Notes: generated from the sequence alone by a model not told the origin. Numbered from the stretch's first letter, positions 17,179 through 26,295 are shown. The stretch is 64,000 nucleotides of DNA from Neorhodopirellula lusitana (GCF_900182915.1 NZ_FXUG01000006.1:186001-250000), one strand, 5' to 3'. Translations and numbers: made by a program.

Positions 17179-18891
17179 TTAAGCGGTTAAGTCCACACCC
17201 GACTGCGGCTGAGTGGCCCCTCGCGAAACAGAGGCCGTGACGGTGGTCGACTCCTTGGCGGTTGCCCGTACTCCTGACCATCCGGCACGCTGGCGTGACT
17301 CGGCTTGGTCTTGCCGTTGCGTGAAGGCGTTGCTTCCGGACTGTCCCGAGGTGTCACCGAAGCGTTGTCCCGAGAGATCTGCGTCCATCGAGTCAGACGC
17401 GGACTCGGTAAGAATATCGAGTCGTTCCAAATGAATGCCTTGGCTTTCCAACGCACCACGTAGTTGCGGCAATTGCTCGCGAAGCGCTTGGCTGGCGGCC
17501 TCGGTTTCAGTGATCATCTGGCCGCTAAGCTGTCCGTGTTGGATACTCATTTGCAATTGCACGGCGCCCAGTTCGTGGGGTGACAGTCGCATGCGAATTT
17601 GCCCGCCACCGGCACCTAAGTGCTGGAACCCGCGACTGACCCGCTGCACCAGTTTGGCACGCTGGACAGCTGAAAGTGTATCAGTGCCTGCCGTCGCTTT
17701 TGATTCCGTTCCTTTCGTTGAAGACCCGGACGTGCCGGTCTTCAAACTGGCATCGATTTCAGGTGTGGAGGCGGAATCGGCCGCGTTGGAGGTGGAGGTT
17801 GAAGCGGTTCCCGTCGCCGCATTCCCGGTGACTGACTTGGCGATTCCTGCGGCACTGCTGGCTGCCTTCGCCGCCGTGGATGCAACCGCTGCCGGGGTGA
17901 TACCAGCGGCGACACTCGCTGCCGGAGTCGGCGCGACCGGAGTCAGGCTGGAGATGTCAATTCCGGAACCGCCACCGATCGGCGAACCCGCTTTGGATGC
18001 AGCCGATACGGAACCACGTTGGTTGGCAACTGTTTCGCTACTTTGCTGGCTTTCGCCGGTCGGTTGATCCGAGTTGCCGTTACCCGAATTGCCGCCTGAC
18101 TGCTGGCTCGAATAACGTCGGCGTTCCACGTTGCCTTGGTTCTTAACAGCGTGCGATGAATCCGTATCTGCTTCGCCGTCCGATTCGGCATTTTGTGAGG
18201 TCAAATCGGACTGGTTGGACGTTTTCACTTTCGGCACGTCGTCATTTGCATTCGGGGCGTCGACCGAAGCCTCGGGCTCGACCACCACTTCGGCGTCACT
18301 ATCGCTCTTTTCTCGCTCGCCTGATTGCGAGGCCACAACGACCATTTCCGCATCGACCACAGCCCCAGGATCTTCCGAATCGGCTTCCACTGATACCGCT
18401 CCGACTTCGGCATCGGTCAGGCCCGGTTCATTGTCGCTGGGTTCGGTGCCGAGAGATTCTTGGGAAACGGCGGTCGGTTGTTCCGACTCTTGATCCAGCG
18501 TGACTGATTCGTCAGTGGTTACTTGTGGGACGTTCGCTTGCTCGGCTTGCCCGAACGCCAGTTCTGATTTGACGTCACTGGAAGCTTGGGGTTCGTCGTC
18601 CGCCTCATCATCGTCGGATTTGGATTCAACAACCGACGCATCCTCGGTCGGTTCGTGGTCTGAGGGAGTGTCCGACACCGGAGCAACCGACGCGGCGGGA
18701 GAATCTGCGATCGAAATCGCGGCAAAGATCTCGGCGAAGGGATCACCTAGGCCTGACATGCTGAGTGACGCATCGGCGGTGCTGCTAACGCGTTGGCGTA
18801 TTTTCGCTGAACTGCTTTCGGATCGAGCCGATTGGCTAGACGTAGAAAACAGAGTCGAGTCGCGCGTCGTCCGTAATTCCGTTGTTGACAT
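17179..18891 (-). CDS. fliK: Flagellar hook-length control protein
   Basis: 570 residues. The C-terminal part (about 425-510) matches the FliK Flg_hook domain: GGGQIRMRLSPHELGAVQLQMS followed by a helix with LREQLPQLRGALESQGIHLERLDI. The first 400 residues are low-complexity, acidic and Ser/Thr/Ala rich, which fits the disordered ruler part of FliK. FliK is secreted during assembly and switches the export gate once the hook has its full length. It is the last gene of the cluster, downstream of a ylxF/motE-like gene, the same order as in the Bacillus fla/che operon. Identification rests on the C-terminal domain and the context. Confidence 0.88.
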   Translation of the reverse strand: MSTTELRTTRDSTLFSTSSQSARSESSSAKIRQRVSSTADASLSMSGLGDPFAEIFAAISIADSPAASVAPVSDTPSDHEPTEDASVVESKSDDDEADDEPQASSDVKSELAFGQAEQANVPQVTTDESVTLDQESEQPTAVSQESLGTEPSDNEPGLTDAEVGAVSVEADSEDPGAVVDAEMVVVASQSGEREKSDSDAEVVVEPEASVDAPNANDDVPKVKTSNQSDLTSQNAESDGEADTDSSHAVKNQGNVERRRYSSQQSGGNSGNGNSDQPTGESQQSSETVANQRGSVSAASKAGSPIGGGSGIDISSLTPVAPTPAASVAAGITPAAVASTAAKAASSAAGIAKSVTGNAATGTASTSTSNAADSASTPEIDASLKTGTSGSSTKGTESKATAGTDTLSAVQRAKLVQRVSRGFQHLGAGGGQIRMRLSPHELGAVQLQMSIQHGQLSGQMITETEAASQALREQLPQLRGALESQGIHLERLDILTESASDSMDADLSGQRFGDTSGQSGSNAFTQRQDQAESRQRAGWSGVRATAKESTTVTASVSRGATQPQSGVDLTA

Positions 18892-19027
18892 CGCCGGCCC
18901 CCCAGCCGTGATCGAAACTGCGCCGATTCAACCAGCTTGGTGGATGCAACGATGGGATGCACCGCGAAAATGATCGCCGTGAAACCCACCTAACAACCCT
19001 GCCCATCGTTGTGACGGGGGTGGGAAA

Positions 19028-19678
19028 CTAGTTTCCCTGTGCCTCGTCGATGAGTGTGGTCGTTGGCATCCCTTCGCCAATACGACGTAGGATTTCGTGA
19101 AGTTTGTCCGTTTCGACCGGTGTATCAAACTCCGCTAATATATCTTTTCGTTTATCGATGGGCATGTCTTGAATGATATTCACGACATCATCAATTCTTT
19201 TATCGTCATACATTCTCATCAGCAGCTCTTTGGACTGTTCCGCTTCGAGGGCTTGTAACGTCCGCTGCACTTCTTTAATGCCTTCTTCTTGAGCACCTTT
19301 GCGAATGTCCTCAAGTCGTTGATCGAATGATTTACGACGTTCGTCAAATCGGTCTCGCTGTTGTTTGAGTTGTGCCAACATGGTGGCCAGTTCGTCTTTG
19401 AACTCGCGTTGGCTGCGCAATCTCATATCGATATCGAGACTTTCACGTTGCCGAGCTTCTAGGATTTCGTCGAAGTCAGGTTGTTCCCGGTCCTCGTCTT
19501 CCTGCAAGATCTGACGCAGTTGATTTCCGGTGATGTCGATCCCGTTAACGAGCGCCAGCACTTTCGTGACGGCCTCACCGTTCAGGTTTCCTTTGAAAAA
19601 GAAGTAGCCGAACAGAATCAGTTGCGTCAGGCATGTCGCTACGCAGACAATGCCGATCATTCGCATCAGAAATTTCAT
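19028..19678 (-). CDS. YlxF/MotE-like flagellar protein
   Basis: 216 residues. One N-terminal membrane helix (about 6-28, IGIVCVATCLTQLILFGYFFF), a long charged coiled coil (about 60-150), and a C-terminal MgtE-N/FliG-like segment with the motif MYDDKRIDDVVNIIQDMP and AEF. This is the architecture of Bacillus YlxF and rhizobial MotE, a chaperone for motility proteins. Its place between fliJ and fliK supports the call. The ATG overlaps the stop of fliJ by 4 bp. The exact role in this organism is not known. Confidence 0.72.
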   Translation of the reverse strand: MKFLMRMIGIVCVATCLTQLILFGYFFFKGNLNGEAVTKVLALVNGIDITGNQLRQILQEDEDREQPDFDEILEARQRESLDIDMRLRSQREFKDELATMLAQLKQQRDRFDERRKSFDQRLEDIRKGAQEEGIKEVQRTLQALEAEQSKELLMRMYDDKRIDDVVNIIQDMPIDKRKDILAEFDTPVETDKLHEILRRIGEGMPTTTLIDEAQGN

Positions 19679-20199
19679 GAGCGGGTGTCTCCGTTGAGTG
19701 TGCGGGCGGCATTGCGTCGTGCAATGACCATGCGAGCCGTTGTTAAATCGTCGGCTTCAGCTTGTTCACGCTGCAGTTGCAACTTTGTGTGTTCGGTTTG
19801 GCGAGTTTCACGCAGTCGTTCGAGTTTTTTTACTTCGGCCTCGGCGGCAACTAGCAGCGTTTGACGACGGTCGAGTTCTTGCATCAAGGTGCCGCGGGTC
19901 TGACGCAGTGACATCTGTTCGGTCTGCAATTGCAGGTCGTAACGTCCTTGTTGCAGCATGCGATCAACCGACAGGTTGGCCGGGCGAGTCGGAGTTGCGT
20001 CGGTCGTGCCTGTTTGCGTTTGGCCCGCAATCACACCAGCGGCTTGGGCACGGAGTTGATCACGTTCTTGCTGAAGCTGTTCAATTTGTTCGTCAACACG
20101 ACGGATCGCTTCGTTGGCTTTGCCAACTTCATTGCCCACCTCATCGCGTTGGCGTTCGCGAAGTTGTAGGAGGGAATCGAAACGAAACTGAAACGCCAT
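19675..20199 (-). CDS. fliJ: Flagellar export protein FliJ
   Basis: 174 residues from the ATG at 20199; the frame opens further to 20295 but FliJ proteins begin with a motif like MAFQFRFDSLLQLRERQRDE, seen here. It is almost wholly an antiparallel coiled coil, with a Thr/Ala/Pro-rich turn around residues 70-85. FliJ links the export ATPase ring (FliI/FliH) to the FlhA gate and escorts substrates. It follows fliI with a gap of 133 bp and overlaps the ylxF/motE-like gene by 4 bp. Confidence 0.85.
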   Translation of the reverse strand: MAFQFRFDSLLQLRERQRDEVGNEVGKANEAIRRVDEQIEQLQQERDQLRAQAAGVIAGQTQTGTTDATPTRPANLSVDRMLQQGRYDLQLQTEQMSLRQTRGTLMQELDRRQTLLVAAEAEVKKLERLRETRQTEHTKLQLQREQAEADDLTTARMVIARRNAARTLNGDTRS

Positions 20200-20332
20200 G
20201 ATGTCCACGCGATGTGGTGAATAGAACGTGGTAGTGAAACGCACTGAGCAGGAAAGCTCGTTAAGTGTTGGCGCGTTGCGTCTTAGCCCGCTCAATCAAA
20301 CCGACTGAACGAGGCTTCATCGGAGGCCGGGT

Positions 20333-21697
20333 CTAAGGACTCGCTACCGTGGGAGGCGGCGAATTCGCGAGGGCCACGATGACTTGTTGAGCCTGGTCCA
20401 AGGGGGTGCGTTCTTCGCTAGATTGACGCAGCAACAAATTGATCGGGTCTCGCATCGCGATCGCCGAATCGATGCGGGGATCGGTGCCACTGCGGTAGGC
20501 TCCGATTGAAATCAAGTCTTCGCTGTTTTCATACTGCACCATGTGCTCGCGAATCTGCATCACGGCTTGTCCGATCTCCGGCGTTACCAGGTGGTTTTGA
20601 AGCCGACTGACACTTTGTGGGATATCGATCGGCGGGAAGTGACCGCGATGCGCCAAACGACGGTTAAGCACGATGTGTCCATCCAGCAAGCCGCGAACTG
20701 CATCCGCAATGGGTTCGTTGTGGTCATCGCCTTCGACCAAGACGGTATAGAACGCCGTGATGGATCCCTTTTGGGTCCGGCCAGCCCGTTCGACTAATTG
20801 GGGCAACATGTTGAAAACACTGGGCGGATAGCCCCGAGTCGTGGGCGGTTCACCGGCGGCTAAGCCGAGTTCACGTTGGGCCATGGCGAAGCGGGTCACG
20901 CTGTCGACTAACAACAGCACGTTGTGTCCCTCGTCACGAAATTGTTCGGCAATGCTGGTCGCCGTCATCGCGGCGGACAATCGCTGTGCGGCAGGCCGAT
21001 CACTGGTGGCAACGACCACCACGCTTTTCTTGAGTCCTTCTTCGCCAAGTGATTTCTGGATGAACTCGTTCACTTCCCGGCCCCGCTCGCCCACCATCGC
21101 GATTACCACGCGATCCGCATTGGTACCGCGGGTGATCATGCCCAGCAACGTACTCTTTCCGACGCCGGAACCCGCAAAAATACCCATCCGTTGGCCGATG
21201 CCGCAGGTCAGCATTGCGTCGATCGCGCGGACCCCGGTTTGTAGGGGTTCATCGATTGGGGGCCGCGACAGCGAATCGGGCGAATGGTGTGAGACGTCAA
21301 CGCGGGTTAAATCCTCGCTGAGTGGTCGGCCGTCAATTGGTCGCCCGAATGCGTCGATGACTCTGCCGCACAACGAGGCGCCGACGCGAAGGCTCATTGA
21401 GTTCGAAACCAATCGCACTCGGTCGCCCGCCGCTAGTTGCGTGATGGCTTCCATCGGTGCCAGGATCGGGCGTGTGCCATCGAACCCGATCACCCTGGCT
21501 AGCGTTGGCTTTGCGTTCGGCGGCATCAGTTCACATAGGGCACCCAGCGGTGCGGTCATGCCTTGAACTGTCACGGCATCGCCCGTCACCGACGCGACAC
21601 GCCCGCGAATCTGGAACATGACTAAAGAATCAAGCGACTGGACGACGGTGTTGGCGTCAGGCAACTTCGGGAACGTTAACGCAGGAATCGCACTCAT
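20333..21697 (-). CDS. fliI: Flagellar protein export ATPase FliI
   Basis: 454 residues, the usual length. The ATPase core shows Walker A GSGVGKS (176-182), GERGREVNEF, Walker B LLLVDSVTRFAMAQRELG, and the QLVERAG segment typical of the FliI/YscN branch as against F1 subunits. The enzyme is a homohexamer at the base of the export gate and uses ATP to help substrate entry. The ATG overlaps the TGA of fliH by 4 bp, so the two partners are translationally coupled. No abnormal residue was noticed. Confidence 0.96.
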   Translation of the reverse strand: MSAIPALTFPKLPDANTVVQSLDSLVMFQIRGRVASVTGDAVTVQGMTAPLGALCELMPPNAKPTLARVIGFDGTRPILAPMEAITQLAAGDRVRLVSNSMSLRVGASLCGRVIDAFGRPIDGRPLSEDLTRVDVSHHSPDSLSRPPIDEPLQTGVRAIDAMLTCGIGQRMGIFAGSGVGKSTLLGMITRGTNADRVVIAMVGERGREVNEFIQKSLGEEGLKKSVVVVATSDRPAAQRLSAAMTATSIAEQFRDEGHNVLLLVDSVTRFAMAQRELGLAAGEPPTTRGYPPSVFNMLPQLVERAGRTQKGSITAFYTVLVEGDDHNEPIADAVRGLLDGHIVLNRRLAHRGHFPPIDIPQSVSRLQNHLVTPEIGQAVMQIREHMVQYENSEDLISIGAYRSGTDPRIDSAIAMRDPINLLLRQSSEERTPLDQAQQVIVALANSPPPTVASP

Positions 21698-22737
21698 GGG
21701 GTGTCTCCCAACGAGCGAATTTCGTCGCCGAGCAATTCTTCCCGCAGGCGTTCCAGTTGGGCATTGATGCCTGCTCGAATTTCGCCTCCGTCTTGGCGAA
21801 CGACAATGTCGCCAACCGTTAGCGATTCATCGGGCACGACCATCGATTGTTCAGGCAAGTCAGGATTGCTTAGCAGGTCATCGAACGCACGTCCGAGTTC
21901 CGCAAGTGTGTCCGGGTGAACCGCCAGTGTTAGCTTGCCAGCGGAACGAGTGCTGTGTAGGGCTTCTCGTGCCCAGCGAACCAGCAAATGATCTTCACCT
22001 GATTTAACCGGATCGGCAACGGTATCGCCTGGCTCGGCAGGAACGCTTAACAGCGAAGCGTTGGGTAACTGGATTTCACGCCGGGTTAGCTTCTCGGCTG
22101 CTGCGATCGCCGTTACGGTCAATACCTCGGCGTATTGTTGCATCCAGGCGTCGTACTGGGTTCGCATCAACAGCACGGCTTTGCGAAGCGATTCGACCTG
22201 GGCTTTCGCCTTGGCATCTGCTTCGGAAGCAATGCGTTTTTCGATTTCAGCGGCGGCCACTTTCTTGCCCTCGGCGTGCCCGGCCGACTTGGCATCCTTC
22301 TTGATGGTCTCGCCTTGAACACGTGCCTGTTCCAGCATCGCTTCGACTTCTTGTCGACAGCTATTGATTTGTTCGCGTCCCTGTTCAACCAAGTCTGCCA
22401 AGTTGAAGTCGACCAGGCCGTTGCTTCCGGTCCGCTCTTTGCCGATCACGTTGCCCGGCAGTCGAGCCGCGAGTCCGCCTTTGGCGATCGGCGTGGACTC
22501 CGCGTCTTTCGGGGGATTTGTGCTCTCCGCGGAGTCCGGTATCGTGTCGTTCTGATCGGTTGACGCACCAGATACCGCGGGGAACGCACCGGCCTTTAGA
22601 ATTTGTGCGGATCCCGCTTTCGGGCTTAGACGTAGGGCCTCGCCGACTTTGGTCTGCGCGACGGTAGTCCTGTCTTGGTCTGTACCTTGAGTGTCGCCAC
22701 TGACGGCTTGTTGGAATCGTTTCAGTATCGTTGCCAT
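21694..22737 (-). CDS. fliH: Flagellar assembly protein FliH
   Basis: 347 residues. The first 110 are low-complexity. A Glu/Lys/Ala-rich helical region (about 115-190) contains the spaced small residues typical of FliH/YscL, and the C-terminal domain (about 190-345) has VTAIAAAEKLTRREI and the end TVGDIVVRQDGGEIRAGI, which matches the FliH fold. FliH dimers bind FliI and tether it to the C-ring. It lies 32 bp after fliG and overlaps fliI by 4 bp. Confidence 0.88.
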   Translation of the reverse strand: MATILKRFQQAVSGDTQGTDQDRTTVAQTKVGEALRLSPKAGSAQILKAGAFPAVSGASTDQNDTIPDSAESTNPPKDAESTPIAKGGLAARLPGNVIGKERTGSNGLVDFNLADLVEQGREQINSCRQEVEAMLEQARVQGETIKKDAKSAGHAEGKKVAAAEIEKRIASEADAKAKAQVESLRKAVLLMRTQYDAWMQQYAEVLTVTAIAAAEKLTRREIQLPNASLLSVPAEPGDTVADPVKSGEDHLLVRWAREALHSTRSAGKLTLAVHPDTLAELGRAFDDLLSNPDLPEQSMVVPDESLTVGDIVVRQDGGEIRAGINAQLERLREELLGDEIRSLGDTP

Positions 22738-22769
22738 GTTGATTCCGTAGGATCAACGGTCCGCTTGAG

Positions 22770-24230
22770 CTAAGCGACCGCCATTGCTTGCTGGTTTGAG
22801 GCTGCTGTGGAAGGGCCGGCCACGGTGGCGGGCTTGGTGTCGGACGTGCCCTCGACCCGACCACGAACTTGAGCAGCCTGGGCGACGAGATCTTTGGCGC
22901 GGTCGATTTCGCGGATCTCCATCGATCCAACCGACATCAGATGCTGTCGAACTTGTTTTGCTTGCGTGCGAGGCAGGCAGCCGATGGCGGCATCGGCGGT
23001 CTGGTTCGGCAAACCGCACAGGGCCAGGATCGCCACCCGCGTGTCGACCCTTCCCAACGCCTCGCACAATTTGCGTGCCGGCAGCTGTACCAGTTCCCGA
23101 TGGACGTCGTCGGTCGACATCCCGGTTTCAGGCATCTCGGTTTCAGGCGTCGTTGGGTCCGGCGTCGCTTGTGACACCGTGGAAGAACCTTCGTCGCGAG
23201 TGATTCGTCGTAGCCGGTCGGCCGCCATGCCAGCCTGTTCGGCTTCTCGATTGTCAGGGCTTCTTGACGTTACGTGTCCTGTATTGTGGCCTGAGGTGTT
23301 AGGGCCACTCGAAGTGAATTGCTGGGTGAGGGCACCGTTTGGATCGACGCCTGATTCCGAGTGATGGTGTGACGTGTTCGGCGTGGACGCAGTTGGCATC
23401 TCAGCCAAAATGGCTTGCAAGCGTGGCGAGACCGCGGCGGCCGTTGCGGGAACATGTTGCGCTGCGTTGGATGAGTCCCAGCCCGTTGAGGCGAGTTGAT
23501 GTTCGTTGAGCAATTGTTGCAGTGGGTTGACGTTACGAGCCGATTGCATCTGCTCAACGCGACTTTGGAAGCTGCTAGCAAGGTCCGCGAGCATTTCTTC
23601 CGGCAACGCTTGCAAGCGTCCAATCCGGCTCAGCATGTCTTGCCGCTCGTTCGGTGTCATGCGTGGCAAGAACTGGGCAGCACGCGCTGGGTCAATCGAC
23701 GCCAAAACCACCGCTTTGGTTTGCGGGTGTTCGTTTTGAAGCAGACTCATCAGGTCGTCGTCATTCACCCGATCCAGGAATCCAAGCGAACTCGACGAGG
23801 TCGCTGGTTCGGGGCCGCCTTGCTGATGCGAAGCGGTTGGATGCGACGAGGAAGCGGATCGCTCTGACGAAGCATTCCTCGCATGAGTTGGGTTGCCCGC
23901 AGCCATCCGACTGGCTGCGCTGAAGGTCGCCTCGTCGACCGACTCGGTTTCATACGACGAAGCTGATGGATGCTGGTCGTCCGAGCCCGCGGCTTGCCGT
24001 TTGACTGTGCCGGTGAACGATTCCAGTGCCCGTTTGCGTTCCAGCGGATCGACGTCAACGAGATTAATCAATTCCTGACGTACGCGACGTCGGGCTTCGG
24101 TTCCCAGTTCCGACATCAACTTCGAGGCGACCGGTTTGGGAAGACTGCTCAATACAATCGCAATCCGGCGTAGCGAAGCCGCTCGGCTAGCTTCGTGTTC
24201 GGCGTGGGATGCGGTCGCGTTCAAGATCAA
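22770..24230 (-). CDS. fliG: Flagellar motor switch protein FliG, with long linkers and altered torque helix
   Basis: 486 residues against about 330 in E. coli. An N-terminal FliG-like helical domain (about 1-80) is followed by a Ser-rich linker; the middle domain (about 148-240) contains the EHPQT motif at 167-171; a second long Ser/Thr/Pro linker (245-370) precedes the C-terminal domain (371-460). In a gapless alignment with E. coli FliG (sequence recalled, not searched) the five charged torque positions K264, R281, D288, D289 and R297 correspond to Cys405, Thr422, Gln429, His430 and Glu438. The export-side neighbours are intact. It is the first cluster gene here; fliF is not adjacent upstream. 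It may be the only FliG or a paralog. Confidence 0.82.
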   Translation of the reverse strand: MILNATASHAEHEASRAASLRRIAIVLSSLPKPVASKLMSELGTEARRRVRQELINLVDVDPLERKRALESFTGTVKRQAAGSDDQHPSASSYETESVDEATFSAASRMAAGNPTHARNASSERSASSSHPTASHQQGGPEPATSSSSLGFLDRVNDDDLMSLLQNEHPQTKAVVLASIDPARAAQFLPRMTPNERQDMLSRIGRLQALPEEMLADLASSFQSRVEQMQSARNVNPLQQLLNEHQLASTGWDSSNAAQHVPATAAAVSPRLQAILAEMPTASTPNTSHHHSESGVDPNGALTQQFTSSGPNTSGHNTGHVTSRSPDNREAEQAGMAADRLRRITRDEGSSTVSQATPDPTTPETEMPETGMSTDDVHRELVQLPARKLCEALGRVDTRVAILALCGLPNQTADAAIGCLPRTQAKQVRQHLMSVGSMEIREIDRAKDLVAQAAQVRGRVEGTSDTKPATVAGPSTAASNQQAMAVA

Positions 24231-24686
24231 TCAGCTCACAGAGGGGGGCGCGGCGGTGAAGTCGTCGTGAAAACTCAGCGAAGTGGCAAAGTAGAAAGGA
24301 CTTTTTTCGATTCTTTCCCACTTCTACTAAAGTTCCGCCGCTCCCGTGAAGGCGAGTTTCTTTTCATTCAATTCACGGCTGTTTACTGCGGTTCCAGACG
24401 GGGCGACTTGGAATGAGGCTGCTCGAAACGCGTCCGAGCACCTGGAGTTGGTCGTCGAATCGAGTCCTCGACAGTGATATTTGGCGTACCGGCCCCACAA
24501 TCGACCATGTGTTAGGCAGGCAGACATCGAAAGCAGCCTGCCGAACTGCCGATGACGAGACGTTTTGCCAGCAATAGTTCTCACCGCTTGAATTCCAAAT
24601 CCGCCGCTCAAACCTGCCGCCAAAATTCGCCGGTCGCTGAAGTCTACGCGCTGACCATTCATTCCATTCGTCAACGCGAATTACAG
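24231..24686. other. Intergenic region between divergent fliG and marR
   Basis: About 460 bp with no credible gene; the open frames across it are short and lack family features. It should carry the promoter for the flagellar cluster on the minus strand, but I do not see a clear sigma-28 or sigma-54 site. Confidence 0.45.
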
Positions 24687-24727
24687 TTGACGCAAGAATA
24701 GTTGATGCATAATCTAATTGTGCATCA
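24687..24727 (+). promoter_or_regulatory. Promoter and inverted-repeat operator in front of marR
   Basis: TTGACG (24687-24692), a 17-base spacer and TAATCT (24710-24715) form a good sigma-70-like promoter. The inverted repeat TGATGCA (24703-24709) / TGCATCA (24721-24727), spaced by 11 bases, overlaps the -10 box, as expected of a self-repressing MarR site. Confidence 0.65.
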
Positions 24728-24753
24728 CCCAATCCCCGGAGGCTCGATTCGGC

Positions 24754-25239
24754 ATGGCCGGTCAGTTGCAACGAGAGCTGAAGAAGCGGAAGCCGTTTGA
24801 CTCGCCTGAATTTGAGGCGATCTTGAACTTACTGCGCACCGCCGATCTGTTTCAGAATCGGATTGGCCGATTTTTTCGTGAATTTGGCCTGACCAGTTCG
24901 CAGTACAACGTGCTGCGGATTTTGCGTGGCGAGGGCAAACCTCTGCCATCGCTGGAAATTGCAGACCGTATGGTGCAAGTGGTCCCAGGCATCACCGGAC
25001 TGATTGATCGTCTCGAAAAGCAGGAACTGGTCAAACGCCAACGTTGCACCGAAGATCGCCGCATCGTTTACGTTGAACTCACCAAGAAGGCCACCAAGTT
25101 GCTCGATGAGATAGACGAACCGGATCGTGCCTTACACAACGAACTCATCGGTCACCTGACCCCTGCGGAACTGAAGAGCTTCAGTCGGTTGTTGGAAAAA
25201 GCACGCACGCGATCCCAGCTCGAGCAAGACGCCAAATAG
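24754..25239 (+). CDS. MarR-family transcriptional regulator
   Basis: 161 residues from the ATG at 24754, preceded by GGAGG 11 bases upstream. The winged helix-turn-helix is clear: LTSSQYNVLRILRGEG, LEIADRMVQVVPGITGLIDR (recognition helix) and the wing RCTEDRRIVYVELT with the conserved DxR. Family members are dimers that release DNA on binding phenolic or oxidising ligands. A palindrome overlaps its own promoter, and a similar sequence lies before the downstream dioxygenase gene, which is the likely target. No conserved cysteine pair for redox sensing stands out. Confidence 0.9.
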   Translation: MAGQLQRELKKRKPFDSPEFEAILNLLRTADLFQNRIGRFFREFGLTSSQYNVLRILRGEGKPLPSLEIADRMVQVVPGITGLIDRLEKQELVKRQRCTEDRRIVYVELTKKATKLLDEIDEPDRALHNELIGHLTPAELKSFSRLLEKARTRSQLEQDAK

Positions 25240-25250
25240 TTTTTTACCTC

Positions 25251-25286
25251 AATAGTTGACGTATCAATAATGCACGTGGCTATGTT
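25251..25286 (+). promoter_or_regulatory. Putative second MarR operator / promoter
   Basis: AATAGTTGACGTAT at 25251-25264 matches AATAGTTGATGCAT at 24697-24710, before marR, in 12 of 14 positions. The TTGACG could be a -35 box with TATGTT (25281-25286) as a weak -10 at 19-base spacing. TTGA-N4-TCAA symmetry is present. Confidence 0.5.
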
Positions 25287-25329
25287 TGCGTATCACGTCG
25301 GGTGATCTAAACGAACCAGGATTATTCTT

Positions 25330-26208
25330 TTGAATCGACGAACAACAATGAAGACGATTGCTGCCGCCCCGTTCGCCTTGGGGAGCCTCACTGATGTTGA
25401 GGCGTACGCTCAGTCTTTGCCGGCTTCCGAAAGGATGCCTGCCTTGTTTCTTGGACATGGCAGTCCCATGAACGCCATCGAAGAGAATGAGTTCGTCAAG
25501 AAATTTCGTGAAGTCGAAAAGTCCATCGCGACCCCCAAAGCCATTCTGTGTATCTCCGCTCACTGGTTCACTCAGGGAACCAAGGTCACAGCCATGGAGA
25601 TGCCGCAAACGATCCATGACTTCGGCGGTTTTCCAAGAGAACTCTACGATGTTCAGTACCCTGCGCCGGGGCATCCCGAACTGGCGGCACAGACCGGGAA
25701 GTTGCTTGCACCCACAACCGTGGAGTTGGATCAGAAGTGGGGGCTGGATCACGGAGCCTGGTCGGTCATCAAGCATCTTTATCCGAACGCGGATATCCCC
25801 GTGGTGCAACTCAGCGTCGATCGCACCCAACCGCCTGAGTATCACTATCAACTGGGCCGCAAATTGGACTCGCTACGCGATCGTGGAATCCTGATTATCG
25901 GCAGTGGCAACATCGTTCACAATTTGCGCACGCTCGACGGACGAAACTTAGACAAAGTGAATCACGGATTTGACTGGGCGTTTGAGGCTCAAGCGTTCGT
26001 GAACCAGTACATCGTCAGCGGGAACCATCAGCCACTGCTCGAATATCAGCGGCAGGGACGGGCGATACAGATGTCGGTGCCGACGCCCGAGCACTATCTT
26101 CCACTGCTCTACATCTTGGGGATGCGTCACCAGCAACAGGACGTCAGCTTGTTCAATGACAAGTTAGTGGGCGGAAGTATCAGCATGACTTCCGTGAAAA
26201 TTGTTTAG
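25330..26208 (+). CDS. ygiD: Class III extradiol dioxygenase, 4,5-DOPA dioxygenase (YgiD) type
   Basis: 292 residues with a TTG start at 25330 (an ATG at 25348 is the alternative). The core begins at MPALFLGHGSPMNAIEENEF, the hallmark of YgiD/DODA proteins, with metal-binding His in GHGSP, in SAHWFT and further along (DHGAWSVIKHLYP). The family opens the ring of catechols such as L-DOPA with a divalent metal. The N-terminus NRRTTMKTIAAAPFALGSL resembles a twin-arginine signal, so the enzyme may be exported, unlike E. coli YgiD. It follows marR by about 90 bp and shares a candidate operator with it. Confidence 0.88.
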   Translation: MNRRTTMKTIAAAPFALGSLTDVEAYAQSLPASERMPALFLGHGSPMNAIEENEFVKKFREVEKSIATPKAILCISAHWFTQGTKVTAMEMPQTIHDFGGFPRELYDVQYPAPGHPELAAQTGKLLAPTTVELDQKWGLDHGAWSVIKHLYPNADIPVVQLSVDRTQPPEYHYQLGRKLDSLRDRGILIIGSGNIVHNLRTLDGRNLDKVNHGFDWAFEAQAFVNQYIVSGNHQPLLEYQRQGRAIQMSVPTPEHYLPLLYILGMRHQQQDVSLFNDKLVGGSISMTSVKIV

Positions 26209-26265
26209 AACTGCTCCCGGGCCTTAGCTAGAAGCCATGGTGGGAAACGCTTGACGAGAAAGCGA

Positions 26266-26295
26266 ACTGCAGCTTCTGTTGTCAGAAACTGCAGT
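26266..26295. terminator. Hairpin between convergent genes
   Basis: ACTGCAG-c-TTCTG pairs with CAGAA-a-CTGCAGT around a TTGT loop: 12 paired bases with one internal mismatch. It lies between the convergent dioxygenase and S15 genes. There is no T tract, so it is a terminator of low certainty. Confidence 0.5.

Noticed and set aside
20841-21566. 241-codon plus-strand frame antisense to fliI
   Set aside because: fliI has all ATPase motifs on the minus strand. The antisense product is Ser/Arg rich and has no domain.
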